Shown piece after piece: positions 53,300-61,808 of a stretch of DNA of 64,000 nt. The notes beneath the pieces were generated by a model. It saw nothing but the letters and a program-made list of their open reading frames with translations. It was not told the origin of the DNA and searched no databases. This DNA is from Microbispora hainanensis (lineage in GTDB: Bacteria > Actinomycetota > Actinomycetes > Streptosporangiales > Streptosporangiaceae). The position numbers were made by a program, and so were the translations under genes. The stretch is from contig NZ_VIRM01000013.1 of assembly GCF_006874475.1 (NCBI RefSeq), positions 62,001 through 126,000 of the forward strand. Direction: 5' to 3'. Every line of letters starts with the position of its first letter. Within the stretch, counting starts at the first letter, position 1.

Positions 53300-55283
53300 T
53301 CAGGAACCCGGCGAACGCCGCGGTCAGCGCGCCGAACAGCCCGGCCCGCAACTGCGGCGCCCGCTCGTAGGCCAGGCTCAGCGCGGGCGCGCCCCACCGG
53401 GACGGCCGGGCCAGCACGAGGAACAGGAACGCCACCGCGACCAGCGAGAGCAGCGTCAGCGGGAGATTGCCCAGTGTGTGGAGCATCGCCCCGAGCTTGC
53501 GCCCGACGACCGAGCCGCCCTCGCCGCTGATGATCTGCTGGACGAACGCCCCGAGGTGGGTGCGCCGGTCGGCGGGGCGCAGCCAGTCGGCCACAGCGAT
53601 CAGCGCGATGAGCGCGACCCCCGCCACGGCGATCAGCCCGAGCCGGACGACCGACACCCGCCTGCCGGTGACCATCAGCACGCACACCGCCACGCCGAGG
53701 ACGAACGACGGCACCCCGCCGAAGTCCGCGCCCCACGTCGGCCAGCCGTCCCCGGCGATCGCGAGCAGGCCGTACGCCACGCAGACCACCACGGCGAGCC
53801 TCGGCCGGCGGCGCAGCGCCCAGGCGACGGCCGCCAGGAGCAGGATCGTGCCGGTCGAATAGACGGCGAAGGCCATGTTGCCGAAGCCGTAGAACCTGCC
53901 GCCGGTCACCGGCTCGTAGCCGGCCACCGCGTTCACCTGCAGCCGCGAGCCCGTCACGACGTCGGCGAGGAGCGCGAGCGAGCTGATCCCGGCGACCACG
54001 GCGGGCGGCCCCAGCACGTGGCGGCGCCACGGCCCGGCGTACGCGAACCCGGCCACCAGGACGGCGAAGCCGAGGATCGTGCCGAGCAGGGCGGGCATCG
54101 GGTGGGCGAAGCCCCACCACGGCACGAGCTGCGCCAGGAAGATCGACACCGGGAGCGCGCCGCTGACCGTCGCGACGACCCGCGTGGTCGTCGGCATCCG
54201 CCGATAGCGCCTGATCACGAGCGCGGCCAGGCCGTAGAAGAGCAGTTGTGCGGCGACCAGCGTGATGAAGAAGGGCTCCCTGACCTCCCTGAGCACCTGG
54301 CTCGCCAGGTCGGCGTCGGCCAGCTCGGTCACCGAGGGCGCACCGCCGTCCCCGGACCACGCCCTGCCGACCGCGCCCTCGGGCGTGGGGAGGCCGAGCT
54401 GGTGGGTGACGGTCGTCGTGACGTCAGTGATCGTGACCAGCGCCCGCTGCCGGGTCGAGGCGGCGGTCAGCGACCCGTGCCCGTACGGCCCGCCGGAGGC
54501 GATCGCGACGTGCAGGTGGGCGACGGCCCCTTCGCCGAGGCCGGGCGAGTCGGACAGCCCCGCCACGAGCACGGTCGAACCGGCGGGCACCCTGGCGAGC
54601 ACCTCGGCGACGGTCCTGTCGGCCGCGCTCACGGCCGCCCGCCGGGCCTGGCCTCGCGGGTCGTCGGCCCTGGCCTTGGCCATCTCCCCCGCCTCGGCGA
54701 CCACGAGGGCGTACGGCGTGAGGTCGGGCAGCGCGGCGGGAGACGCGGCGTACGTCGCGACCCTGCCGGAACGGTCGGCGGCGGCCAGGGCGGCCCCCGG
54801 GCCGATGGCCGCGATCTTGCCCCCGCCGGCGGTCACGGTGTCGGCGAGGAGCCCGAGCCGGGCCTTGAAGGGTCCGGCCTGCTGCACGGCGACCAGCTCC
54901 GACCAGTTCGGGATCGTCGCCGCGCCGCCGGCGGCCGCGACGGGCTCGGGAACGGGCCCGCAGCCGGGGCCGGGAACTCCCGCCCGCTGGCCCGCGGAGA
55001 CCGTCAGCCAGCCGGCGGCCGGGCAGGTGACCGGCAGCCCCTCGGGAGGGACCGCCCTCGTGGACAGCGACGCGCTGGAGCCGCGGGCGGTCAGCCCCCA
55101 CAGCGCGGGAGTCAGCCGCGGGTCGAGGTCGTCCCAGCGGAGGCCGGGCACCCCGATCACCACGACCCGGCCCGTCACCGGGGCGGCCTGCCGTACGGCC
55201 GACGCGGGGGCGACGGGCAGGACGAGGGCCGCCACGACGAGCACCAGGATCGACGCGAGGAGCCTCGCGGGCCTGCCACGCAC
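53145..55283 (-). CDS. Large membrane protein with alkaline-phosphatase-like ectodomain
   Basis: A 712-residue protein. The GTG at 55283 is preferred: GAGGGAG lies 8-9 bases upstream and RGRPARLLASILVLVVAALVLPVAPASA is a clear signal peptide; the frame is open to 55322. The extracellular part (about 35-330) has an alkaline-phosphatase-superfamily-like layout (VVVIGVPGLRWDDLDPRLTPALWGL, VLVAGLSDSP), but a canonical nucleophile Ser/Thr with metal ligands is not certain. Ten or so membrane helices follow, with a long loop (VTGSRLQVNAVAGYEPVTGGRFYGFGN). It lies between two mannosyltransferase-like genes, so a role in surface glycan handling is plausible. Confidence 0.82.
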   Translation of the reverse strand: MRGRPARLLASILVLVVAALVLPVAPASAVRQAAPVTGRVVVIGVPGLRWDDLDPRLTPALWGLTARGSSASLSTRAVPPEGLPVTCPAAGWLTVSAGQRAGVPGPGCGPVPEPVAAAGGAATIPNWSELVAVQQAGPFKARLGLLADTVTAGGGKIAAIGPGAALAAADRSGRVATYAASPAALPDLTPYALVVAEAGEMAKARADDPRGQARRAAVSAADRTVAEVLARVPAGSTVLVAGLSDSPGLGEGAVAHLHVAIASGGPYGHGSLTAASTRQRALVTITDVTTTVTHQLGLPTPEGAVGRAWSGDGGAPSVTELADADLASQVLREVREPFFITLVAAQLLFYGLAALVIRRYRRMPTTTRVVATVSGALPVSIFLAQLVPWWGFAHPMPALLGTILGFAVLVAGFAYAGPWRRHVLGPPAVVAGISSLALLADVVTGSRLQVNAVAGYEPVTGGRFYGFGNMAFAVYSTGTILLLAAVAWALRRRPRLAVVVCVAYGLLAIAGDGWPTWGADFGGVPSFVLGVAVCVLMVTGRRVSVVRLGLIAVAGVALIALIAVADWLRPADRRTHLGAFVQQIISGEGGSVVGRKLGAMLHTLGNLPLTLLSLVAVAFLFLVLARPSRWGAPALSLAYERAPQLRAGLFGALTAAFAGFLINDSGIAIPAMALTVAVPLALAASVHALQTAPPTTAARSSAPAGATAPPSP

Positions 55284-55345
55284 TGTTCCGCGCTCCCTCA
55301 TGATCGATAATGGTGCGGACACGGTCCACGGTAGCCTGCCTGGTC

Positions 55346-56659
55346 ATGACGACTGGCCGGATAGCCGGGGCCCGGCGGCCCGCCTGGGCGTGGGCGCTCG
55401 CCCTGGTGGCGCCGGCCGCCGCGGCGTCGCCGCTCATCGCCTACTGGCTGACCAATCCCGAGGACCAGCGTCTGGTGGACCTGGACGTCTACCGTACGGG
55501 CGGCTGGGCACTGCTGCAGGGCCTGCCCGTCTACGACGTGATCACGCCGGCTCCTCAGCTGCTGCCGTTCACCTATCCGCCGGTGGCCGCGATGCTTGCG
55601 GTGCCGCTCGCCATGATGTCGTGGCCGGTCGCGCAGTGGGTGTGGACGGCCGCCCTCGTCGCCGTGCTCGCCGTGACGGTCCGGCACGCCTTCCGCGCCT
55701 TCCTGGACGGCGTACGCGACGCCTCCTCGGACGGCGTACGGCGAGCCTTCCTGCGCGGACCCCTGGCCGCGCCGCTGCTGTTCGCCGCGCTGTGCGTCGC
55801 GTGCACCTATCTCATGCCGATCAGGGACCAGTTCAGGTTCGGCCAGGTGGACCTGTTCCTCCTGGCGTTGTGCCTGCTCGACTGTGTGGCGCGCAGGCCG
55901 TGGTGGCCGCGCGGCATGCTGATCGGCCTCGCCACGGCGGTGAAGCTCACCCCCGGGGTGTTCCTCGTCTACCTGGCCATCACCGCCTTCCCCGCCCGGG
56001 AGGGGGACACAAGGCAGCGCCACGGAAGCACAGCGCAGCGGCAGGCCCTGTTCATGGCGGTGTTCACGGCGGCCCTGCTCACGCTGCTGCCGTTCCTGGT
56101 GATGTTCGACGACGCCCGGGACTTCTGGTTCGGGGCGCTGCTCGACTCCGAGCGGCTGGGCGCCAACGCCGCCACGACCAACCAGTCGCTGCGCGGCATG
56201 CTGCTGCGGCTCTACCTGCCCGGCTGGCTGACCACGGTGCTCTGGCTCGCCGCCGTCGCCGTGATCGGCTGGTACGGCTTCCGCCGCGCCCGCCGGGCAC
56301 ACCTGGACGGCGACGTGACGACCGCGGTGGCGCTCACCGGGCTCATGGCGGTGCTGCTCTCGCCGGTGGCCTGGATCCACCACATCGCCTGGGTCGTGGT
56401 CGTGCTCGCGGCCCTCGCCGGGTCGGGGCGCGACCGGGTCAGGCTGCTGGTCGCGGCGGGCGTGTGGCTCTACTACGTGCTGCCCATCCCGTGGTGGGGG
56501 GTGACCTTGAAGGCACTGGAGATCCCCGTGTTCAGCCCGGTCGTGGGCAAGATCGTGCAGAACGCCTTCGGGCTCGGCGCGATCGGCCTGGTCTGGCTCC
56601 TCGGCTCCTGGCTGCCCCGGCGACGGGCGGCTGTCGCCGTTCCCACTGCGGCGAGTTGA
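55346..56659 (+). CDS. GT87-family polyprenol-phosphate-mannose-dependent glycosyltransferase (PimE-like)
   Basis: A 437-residue GT-C enzyme with about 11 membrane segments. The ATG at 55346 is 8 bases after TAGCCT (55332-55337), suggesting a leaderless mRNA. The first outer loop carries the catalytic Asp in RLVDLDVYRTGGWALLQGLPVYD and LPFTYPPVAAML; FGQVDLFLLALCLLD and VKLTPGVFLVYL are typical of the DUF2029/GT87 family. It should add mannose from a polyprenol carrier to an envelope lipid or protein. Divergent from the large membrane protein. Confidence 0.9.
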   Translation: MTTGRIAGARRPAWAWALALVAPAAAASPLIAYWLTNPEDQRLVDLDVYRTGGWALLQGLPVYDVITPAPQLLPFTYPPVAAMLAVPLAMMSWPVAQWVWTAALVAVLAVTVRHAFRAFLDGVRDASSDGVRRAFLRGPLAAPLLFAALCVACTYLMPIRDQFRFGQVDLFLLALCLLDCVARRPWWPRGMLIGLATAVKLTPGVFLVYLAITAFPAREGDTRQRHGSTAQRQALFMAVFTAALLTLLPFLVMFDDARDFWFGALLDSERLGANAATTNQSLRGMLLRLYLPGWLTTVLWLAAVAVIGWYGFRRARRAHLDGDVTTAVALTGLMAVLLSPVAWIHHIAWVVVVLAALAGSGRDRVRLLVAAGVWLYYVLPIPWWGVTLKALEIPVFSPVVGKIVQNAFGLGAIGLVWLLGSWLPRRRAAVAVPTAAS

Positions 56660-56681
56660 CCAAAACATTACGCTCGGTGCC

Positions 56682-57098
56682 GTGCTGGTTACCGTTGTGG
56701 AGATAGTGGCTGCGCTGGCGGGGGTGACCGGCGTGGCCGTCGGCCTGATCGCGCTGCGCGCCGCCCGCCGTTCCGTGGGGGTGTGCCTGGACGCCCTCGA
56801 CCGGCGGGCCGCCGACGGGCCCGTGGACAGCAGGGCCATCCGCGACGTGGCGCTCTATCGCTATGACGCGCTCGACGAGATGACCGGCAGGCTGTCGTTC
56901 TCGCTCGCGCTCATCAACGGCTTCGGCGACGGCGTCGTGCTGACGTCGATCAACGGACGCACCGAGACCCGCACGTACGCCCGTGCCGTACGCGGGGGGA
57001 AGGGACTGCAGCCGCTGTCACCGGAGGAGGAGCACGCCGTGCGGGCCGCCAGGCTCGGCATCGGGCCGGAGGTCGAGCCGCAACGCCTTCCCCGCTGA
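56682..57098 (+). CDS. DUF4446 family protein
   Basis: A 138-residue protein with an N-terminal membrane helix (VEIVAALAGVTGVAVGLIAL) and the conserved DUF4446 body (IRDVALYRYDALDEMTGRLSFSLALINGFGDGVVLTSINGRTETRTYARAVRGG, LSPEEEHAVRAA). The GTG is 7 bases after TACGCT, fitting a leaderless start. Function unknown; in many actinomycetes and Firmicutes it sits near chromosome-partitioning or serS genes, as here. Its stop lies in the first of three 41-bp repeats. Confidence 0.92.
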   Translation: MLVTVVEIVAALAGVTGVAVGLIALRAARRSVGVCLDALDRRAADGPVDSRAIRDVALYRYDALDEMTGRLSFSLALINGFGDGVVLTSINGRTETRTYARAVRGGKGLQPLSPEEEHAVRAARLGIGPEVEPQRLPR

Positions 57099-57195
57099 GC
57101 GGCCGGGCCGGGGGTCGAGCGCAACGCCTTCCCCGCTGAGCGGCCGGGCCGGGGGTCGAGCGCAACGCCTTCCCCGCTGAGCGGCCGGGGACTCC
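57080..57195. repeat. 41-bp tandem repeats spanning the DUF4446 stop codon
   Basis: Units begin gcaacgccttccccgctgag at 57080, 57121 and 57162 (third partial). The DUF4446 stop TGA is inside the first unit and is repeated in the others. More diverged cgctgagc-like copies continue to about 57245. Confidence 0.95.
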
Positions 57196-57336
57196 AGTGC
57201 TTGCCTCGCTGAGCAGCCGGAGACCCCGGTGCTTGCCCCCTGAGCAGGCGGGACGGCGGGTTCATGGGCGAAAGCCTGTAACCGCAGGGGTGTCTTCGCA
57301 TCTCTGTCACGCCTACCTGTGGATACCCTTGAGGAC

Positions 57337-58257
57337 ATGTCGAAGCTCGCGTACCTGGGGCCTCAGGGCACCTTCTGTGAGGCGGCCCTGCGACTCCTGG
57401 AGCCGGATGCCGAGCGCCTGCCCTGCGCCAACGTGGGAGCCGCGCTCGACGCCGCCCGCGACGGCGAGGCCGACGGCGCGGTGGTCCCTCTTGAGAACTC
57501 GGTGGAGGGGGCGATCACGCAGACCCTCGACGAGCTGGCCGGGGGGAGGCCGCTCCACATCACCGGCGAGTGGCTGCTTCCGGTCGAGTTCTCCCTGCTG
57601 GTGCGGCCCGGCACCGAGCTGGCCCAGATCAAGCGGGTCATCACCCACCCGGCGGCGCACACCCAGTGCCGTGGGTTCATCGAGCGCGAGATGCCCGGCG
57701 CCGTGGTGATCGCGGCCTCGTCGACGGCCGCCGCCGCGCAGGAGGTCGCCTCTCCCGAGTCTCCGTACGACGCGGCGATCAGCCCGGCGATCGCCGGGGA
57801 ATACTACGGGCTCGACGCTATCGCCTCGAACATCGGCGACCGCTCCGACACCGTCACCCGGTTCATCAAGGTGAACCGCCCCGGCCGTCTGCCCGCGCCC
57901 ACCGGCGCCGACCGCACCTCGCTCGTGGCCTTCCTGCGCGACGACCACCCGGGCGCGCTGCTGGAGATGCTGAGCGAGTTCGCGGTGCGCGGGGTCAACC
58001 TGACCCGCATCGAGTCGCGCCCCACCGGCGACGGCATCGGCCGCTACTTCTTCCACTTCGACTTCGAGGGTCACATCGCCGACGCCCGGGTCGGGGAGGC
58101 CGTCTCCGGTCTCCACCGGCTCTGCGACGATCTGCGTTTCCTCGGCAGTTATCCGCGGGCCGACCGGGTTGTGACGCAGGTCAAGGCGGGTACGGGGGAC
58201 GCCGACTTCGCCGAGGCCGCGGAATGGCTCGGAAAGATCCGCGCCGGGCTCGCTTGA
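57337..58257 (+). CDS. pheA: Prephenate dehydratase
   Basis: A 306-residue stand-alone enzyme for phenylalanine synthesis. The ATG at 57337 follows TACCCT by 7 bases (leaderless). The dehydratase domain (1-185) has LAYLGPQGTFCEAAL, VVPLENSVEGAI and the catalytic Thr-Arg-Phe in DRSDTVTRF. The ACT regulatory domain (about 200-280) contains GALLEMLSEFAVRGVNLTRIESRP, whose ESRP motif binds Phe for feedback control. It is followed after 38 bases by serS, with a small hairpin (GGGAGCC/GGCTCC) between. Confidence 0.95.
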   Translation: MSKLAYLGPQGTFCEAALRLLEPDAERLPCANVGAALDAARDGEADGAVVPLENSVEGAITQTLDELAGGRPLHITGEWLLPVEFSLLVRPGTELAQIKRVITHPAAHTQCRGFIEREMPGAVVIAASSTAAAAQEVASPESPYDAAISPAIAGEYYGLDAIASNIGDRSDTVTRFIKVNRPGRLPAPTGADRTSLVAFLRDDHPGALLEMLSEFAVRGVNLTRIESRPTGDGIGRYFFHFDFEGHIADARVGEAVSGLHRLCDDLRFLGSYPRADRVVTQVKAGTGDADFAEAAEWLGKIRAGLA

Positions 58258-58295
58258 CGGGCGGGAGCCGCACCGGCTCCGGTAGCCTTTGAGCC

Positions 58296-59561
58296 GTGAT
58301 TGACCTGCGTACCCTTCGTGAGGACCCTGACCGGCTCCGGGCGTCGCAGCGCGTCCGCGGCGAGGACGACTCGGTCGTGGAGACCCTGCTGTCGCTCGAC
58401 GAGCGCCGCCGTTCCGCGCTCAACACCTTCGAGTCGCTGCGCGCCGAGCAGAAGAGCATCGGCAAGTCGGTGTCCCGCGCGTCCGGGGACGAGCGCCAGG
58501 CGCTGCTCGACCGTGCGAAGGAACTGGCCGCGCAGGTGAAGGCGGCCGAGACCGAGGCCGCCGCGCTGGCGAGCGAGCTCGACGAGCTGCTCATGACCGT
58601 CCCCAACATCGTCGAAGAGGGCGCGCCCTCCGGCGGCGAGGACGACTACGTCGTGCTTGAGGAGGTCGGCGAGAAGCCGGTCTTCGACTTCGAGCCCCGC
58701 GACCACGTCGAGCTGGGCGAACTGCTCGGCGCGATCGACACCGAGCGCGGGGCGAAGGTGTCCGGCGCCCGGTTCTTCTTCCTCAAGGGCGTCGGCGCGC
58801 GGCTGCAGCTCGGGCTGCTCAACATGGCGATCCAGCAGGCCGTCGAGGCCGGCTTCACGCCGATGATCACGCCCGTGCTGGTCAAGCCCGAGGCGATGGC
58901 CGGCACCGGCTTCCTCGGCGCCCACGCGAGCGAGGTCTACCGGCTGGAGGCCGACGACCTCTACCTCGTCGGCACCAGCGAGGTGCCGCTGGCGGCCTAC
59001 CACTCGGACGAGATCCTCGACCGGGCGGCACTGCCGATGCGGTACGCCGGGTGGTCGTCCTGCTTCCGGCGCGAGGCCGGGTCGTACGGCAAGGACACCC
59101 GGGGCATCATCCGCGTCCACCAGTTCGACAAGGTGGAGATGTTCTCCTACTGCCGTCCGGAGGAGGCGCACGAGGAGCACCTGCGGCTCCTCGCCTGGGA
59201 GAAGGAGATGCTGGAGAAGGTCGAGATCCCCTACCGCGTGATCGACGTGGCGGGCGGCGACCTCGGCTCGTCGGCGGCGCGCAAGTACGACTGCGAGGGC
59301 TGGGTGCCCACGCAGGGCCGCTACCGCGAGCTGACCTCGACCTCCAACTGCACCGACTATCAGGCCCGCCGGCTGAAGGTGCGCTACCGCGACGAGGAGG
59401 GCAGGCCGCAGCACGTGGCCACCCTCAACGGCACGCTGGCGACCACCCGCTGGATCGTGGCGATCCTGGAGAACCACCAGCAGGCCGACGGCTCGGTGAT
59501 CGTGCCCAAGGCGCTGCGGCCCTACGTCGGGCTCGACGTTCTGGAGCCGCTGTCCCGCTAG
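58296..59561 (+). CDS. serS: Seryl-tRNA synthetase
   Basis: A 421-residue class II synthetase of normal length. The N-terminal coiled-coil arm (about 30-100) binds the long variable arm of tRNA-Ser. Motif 1 is in [24 protein letters not shown], motif 2 is [26 protein letters not shown], motif 3 is [31 protein letters not shown] holds the serine site. The GTG at 58296 lies 7 bases after TAGCCT (58283-58288), again leaderless. No leader peptide or T-box is seen, unlike the thrS paralogue. Confidence 0.97.
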   Translation: MIDLRTLREDPDRLRASQRVRGEDDSVVETLLSLDERRRSALNTFESLRAEQKSIGKSVSRASGDERQALLDRAKELAAQVKAAETEAAALASELDELLMTVPNIVEEGAPSGGEDDYVVLEEVGEKPVFDFEPRDHVELGELLGAIDTERGAKVSGARFFFLKGVGARLQLGLLNMAIQQAVEAGFTPMITPVLVKPEAMAGTGFLGAHASEVYRLEADDLYLVGTSEVPLAAYHSDEILDRAALPMRYAGWSSCFRREAGSYGKDTRGIIRVHQFDKVEMFSYCRPEEAHEEHLRLLAWEKEMLEKVEIPYRVIDVAGGDLGSSAARKYDCEGWVPTQGRYRELTSTSNCTDYQARRLKVRYRDEEGRPQHVATLNGTLATTRWIVAILENHQQADGSVIVPKALRPYVGLDVLEPLSR

Positions 59562-59571
59562 ACCCATCGAT

Positions 59572-59608
59572 CGAAGGCCTCCGTACGTGTCACGTACGGA
59601 GGTCTTCG
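59572..59608 (+). terminator. Terminator after serS
   Basis: An 18-base inverted repeat (59572-59589 with 59591-59608, one G-U pair) follows the serS stop by 10 bases and ends in a short T-rich flank. Confidence 0.8.
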
Positions 59609-59765
59609 TGTCTCATGACGACGTTCTGCGGCAGGGTTCCCGCGGTGACCGGGCAGCGGACCATTGTCCGGCATTAGTGCAATCTGCAACCTTTGACGGG
59701 CGGATCGTCAGATGTGATGTAAATCTCTCAGTTCGGACGAGATCCGAGGGCCGAGAAGGGCTCCG

Positions 59766-59782
59766 GCATGAAACTTTCATGC
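59766..59782. promoter_or_regulatory. 17-bp perfect palindrome in the serS-csp gap
   Basis: GCATGAAACTTTCATGC is fully symmetric around one base. It lies in the 59609-59839 stretch, which contains no gene on either strand but has a TTGACG element near 59697. It may be an operator or part of a small RNA. Confidence 0.35.
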
Positions 59783-59839
59783 ACGCCGGTCTGCGGGAGT
59801 CTGCTCGCGTGCTTATGGCCGGAGACCCCGGGCATGCGA

Positions 59840-59871
59840 AAGGCGGGGCTCGCCAGCGCGAACCCCGCCTT
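59840..59871. terminator. Terminator of the cold-shock gene (also usable from the left)
   Basis: AAGGCGGGG (59840-59848) and CCCCGCCTT (59863-59871) form a 9-bp stem directly after the cold-shock gene stop, with A/T-rich flanks on both sides. Confidence 0.75.
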
Positions 59872-59883
59872 CATCAAGTCAGG

Positions 59884-60087
59884 TCAGATGCCCCGGACGT
59901 TCGACGCCTGCGGACCCTTCGGACCCGCGATGACCTCGAACTCGACCCGCTGGCCGTCTTCGAGGTTGCGGTAGCCGCTGCCCGTGATCGCGGAGAAGTG
60001 CACGAACACGTCGGGCTCGCCGCCGTCCGGTGCGATGAAGCCGAAGCCCTTCTCAGCGTTGAACCACTTGACGGTTCCCTGAGCCAT
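59884..60087 (-). CDS. cspA: CspA-family cold-shock protein
   Basis: A 67-residue single cold-shock domain. The ATG at 60087 follows AGGGAGAGCAGTA. RNP1 is KGFGFI and RNP2 is VFVHF; the product binds single-stranded nucleic acids and melts RNA structure. It has a leader of more than 100 bases (60088 to about 60230) before the divergent HAD gene, as expected for a structured csp 5' leader. The paralogue class is the abundant, constitutive actinobacterial Csp. Confidence 0.97.
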   Translation of the reverse strand: MAQGTVKWFNAEKGFGFIAPDGGEPDVFVHFSAITGSGYRNLEDGQRVEFEVIAGPKGPQASNVRGI

Positions 60088-60327
60088 TACTGCTCTCCCT
60101 AAGGAAGTGAATCTTGGGGACCACACCTCGTGGACCCCGGGTGTGTCGCACAGCTCCCCGGGTGGCTCATACAGTCAAACTGGTTTTCGCTACGGGAACA
60201 GCTAATACAACGCCTTCACATCTAACACTATGTAGCCCGTTGGTGTTCCACGTCCGGGCGAGATTTCTCGCCCCAGGTGTGGCAGAGGGCGTGGCACGGC
60301 ATGTTCCGGTGCACACTGGAACCTGTC

Positions 60328-61125
60328 ATGACCTGCCCCCGCCTCGTCGCCACGGACCTCGACGGCACCGCCCTGCGCACCGACGGCACGATCTCTCCGC
60401 GTACCGCCGCCGCCTTCGCCCGGGTGGAAGAGGCCGGCGGCGCTCTCGTCTTCGTGACCGGCCGGCCGCCCCGGTGGATGCACAGCGTCGCGGGAGCCGT
60501 ACGGCACCGCGGGCTGGCGATCTGCGCGAACGGCGCGCTCGTGTACGACCTCCATACCGAGGAGATCGTCGAGTCGCGCCTGATCGCCACCGACGTGCTC
60601 GAAGAGTGCGTCGCCCGGCTGCGGCGGCAGGTGCCCGGCCTCAGGTTCTCCGTCGAGTACGAGGGGGGCTTCGCGCACGAGGCCGCCTACGTGCTGGGGC
60701 GCTGGGACGCCCGGGAGCTGTCCTACAGGCAGATCGTGGCCGTCGCGGCGCTGACGTCCCGGCCGTGCGCCAAACTACTCGCGCAGCACCCCTCGATGGA
60801 CCCCGACGAGTTGCACGAGGGGGTGCTGGAGATCGTCGGCGACCTCGTGACCCCGACCCACTCCAGCGGGCGTGCGCTGATCGAGATGAGCGCGCACGGT
60901 GTGACGAAGGCCACGGCGCTGGCCACGCTGGCCGAGGAGATGGGGATCAAGCCCGCCGAGGTGGTCGCCTTCGGGGACATGCCGAACGACCTGCCGATGC
61001 TGACCTGGGCCGGCACGTCGTACGCCGTGGCGAACGCCCACCGCGACGTGCTGGCCGCCGTCGATCACGTGACGGCGGCCAACAACGACGACGGTGTGGC
61101 GGTCGTGCTGGAGACCCTGTTCTGA
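60328..61125 (+). CDS. Cof-type HAD-IIB phosphatase
   Basis: A 265-residue HAD hydrolase. The ATG at 60328 is chosen since TCPRLVATDLDGTALRTDG is the family N terminus (DxDGT motif I). Motif II Thr is in FVTGRPPRW, motif III Lys in HGVTKATAL and motif IV is AFGDMPNDLPML. The C2B cap is inserted after ICANGALVYD. Cof-type enzymes hydrolyse sugar phosphates, flavin or pyridoxal phosphates; the substrate is unknown. It is divergent from cspA. Confidence 0.93.
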   Translation: MTCPRLVATDLDGTALRTDGTISPRTAAAFARVEEAGGALVFVTGRPPRWMHSVAGAVRHRGLAICANGALVYDLHTEEIVESRLIATDVLEECVARLRRQVPGLRFSVEYEGGFAHEAAYVLGRWDARELSYRQIVAVAALTSRPCAKLLAQHPSMDPDELHEGVLEIVGDLVTPTHSSGRALIEMSAHGVTKATALATLAEEMGIKPAEVVAFGDMPNDLPMLTWAGTSYAVANAHRDVLAAVDHVTAANNDDGVAVVLETLF

Positions 61126-61170
61126 GTCGTTCAGAGCCGTTATAGGCCGTTATGAGCCGTTCTGGGCCTC
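61121..61170. repeat. 10-bp tandem repeats over the HAD stop codon
   Basis: Five units of 10 bp (tctgagtcgt, tcagagccgt, tataggccgt, tatgagccgt, tctgggcctc) start on the last codon and stop of the HAD gene. They are diverged but keep phase and length. Confidence 0.75.
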
Positions 61171-61222
61171 CCGGCGCCGGGGGGCCGTAAGGGGGTCCGT
61201 GCCGGAGGCTCGTGCCGGGGGT

Positions 61223-61750
61223 TTACAGGTAGGGGCCGCCCGCGCGGTGGCCCTGGTCGTCCTGCCCGCCCTGGGTCATGCCGCCGGGGAGCGCGCGGCG
61301 CATCTGCTCCAGCTGCGCGCGAGCGGCCATCTGCTGGGCGAACAGCGTGGTCTGGATGCCGTGGAACAGGCCCTCAAGCCAGCCGACGAGCTGGGCGTGC
61401 GCGACCCTCAGCTCCGCGTCGCTCGGCGGGGTCTCGTTCTCGTCGCTGAACGGCAGGGACAGCCGTTCCAGCTCCTCCACCAGCTCGGGGGCCAGGCCCT
61501 CCTCGAGCTCCTTGATCGAGCTCTGGTGGATGTCCTTGAGCCGCTTGCGGCTGGCGTCGTCGAGGGGAGCGGCGCGCACCTCCTCCAACAGCTGGCGGAT
61601 CATGCTGCCGATCCGCATCACCTTGGCGGGCTGCTCCACCAGGTCGGCGACGGACCGCTCCTCGTGCTCGCCCTTACCGTTGCCGCCGGAGACCGAAAGG
61701 CCCTGTGGCCCCACGACCACGATCTGCGGCGTGCTCTCGTCTGCGTTCAT
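61223..61750 (-). CDS. bpa: Bacterial proteasome activator Bpa (PafE)
   Basis: A 175-residue protein starting at ATG 61750. It matches Bpa/PafE over its length: VADLVEQPAKVMRIGSMIRQLLEEVRAAPLD, RLKDIHQSSIKELEEGLAPELVEELERL, SDAELRVAHAQLVGWLEGLFHGIQTTLFAQQMAARAQLEQMR. The C terminus AGGPYL is the HbYX-like GxYL motif that docks into the 20S proteasome. The dodecameric ring opens the gate without ATP and feeds unfolded or natively loose proteins. Proteasome genes are not in the window. Confidence 0.95.
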   Translation of the reverse strand: MNADESTPQIVVVGPQGLSVSGGNGKGEHEERSVADLVEQPAKVMRIGSMIRQLLEEVRAAPLDDASRKRLKDIHQSSIKELEEGLAPELVEELERLSLPFSDENETPPSDAELRVAHAQLVGWLEGLFHGIQTTLFAQQMAARAQLEQMRRALPGGMTQGGQDDQGHRAGGPYL

Positions 61751-61808
61751 CGATCGTTTACAACTCCTGATTCGCCGGGGCACACCGTGCTCACCCCATC
61801 AACTTAAC

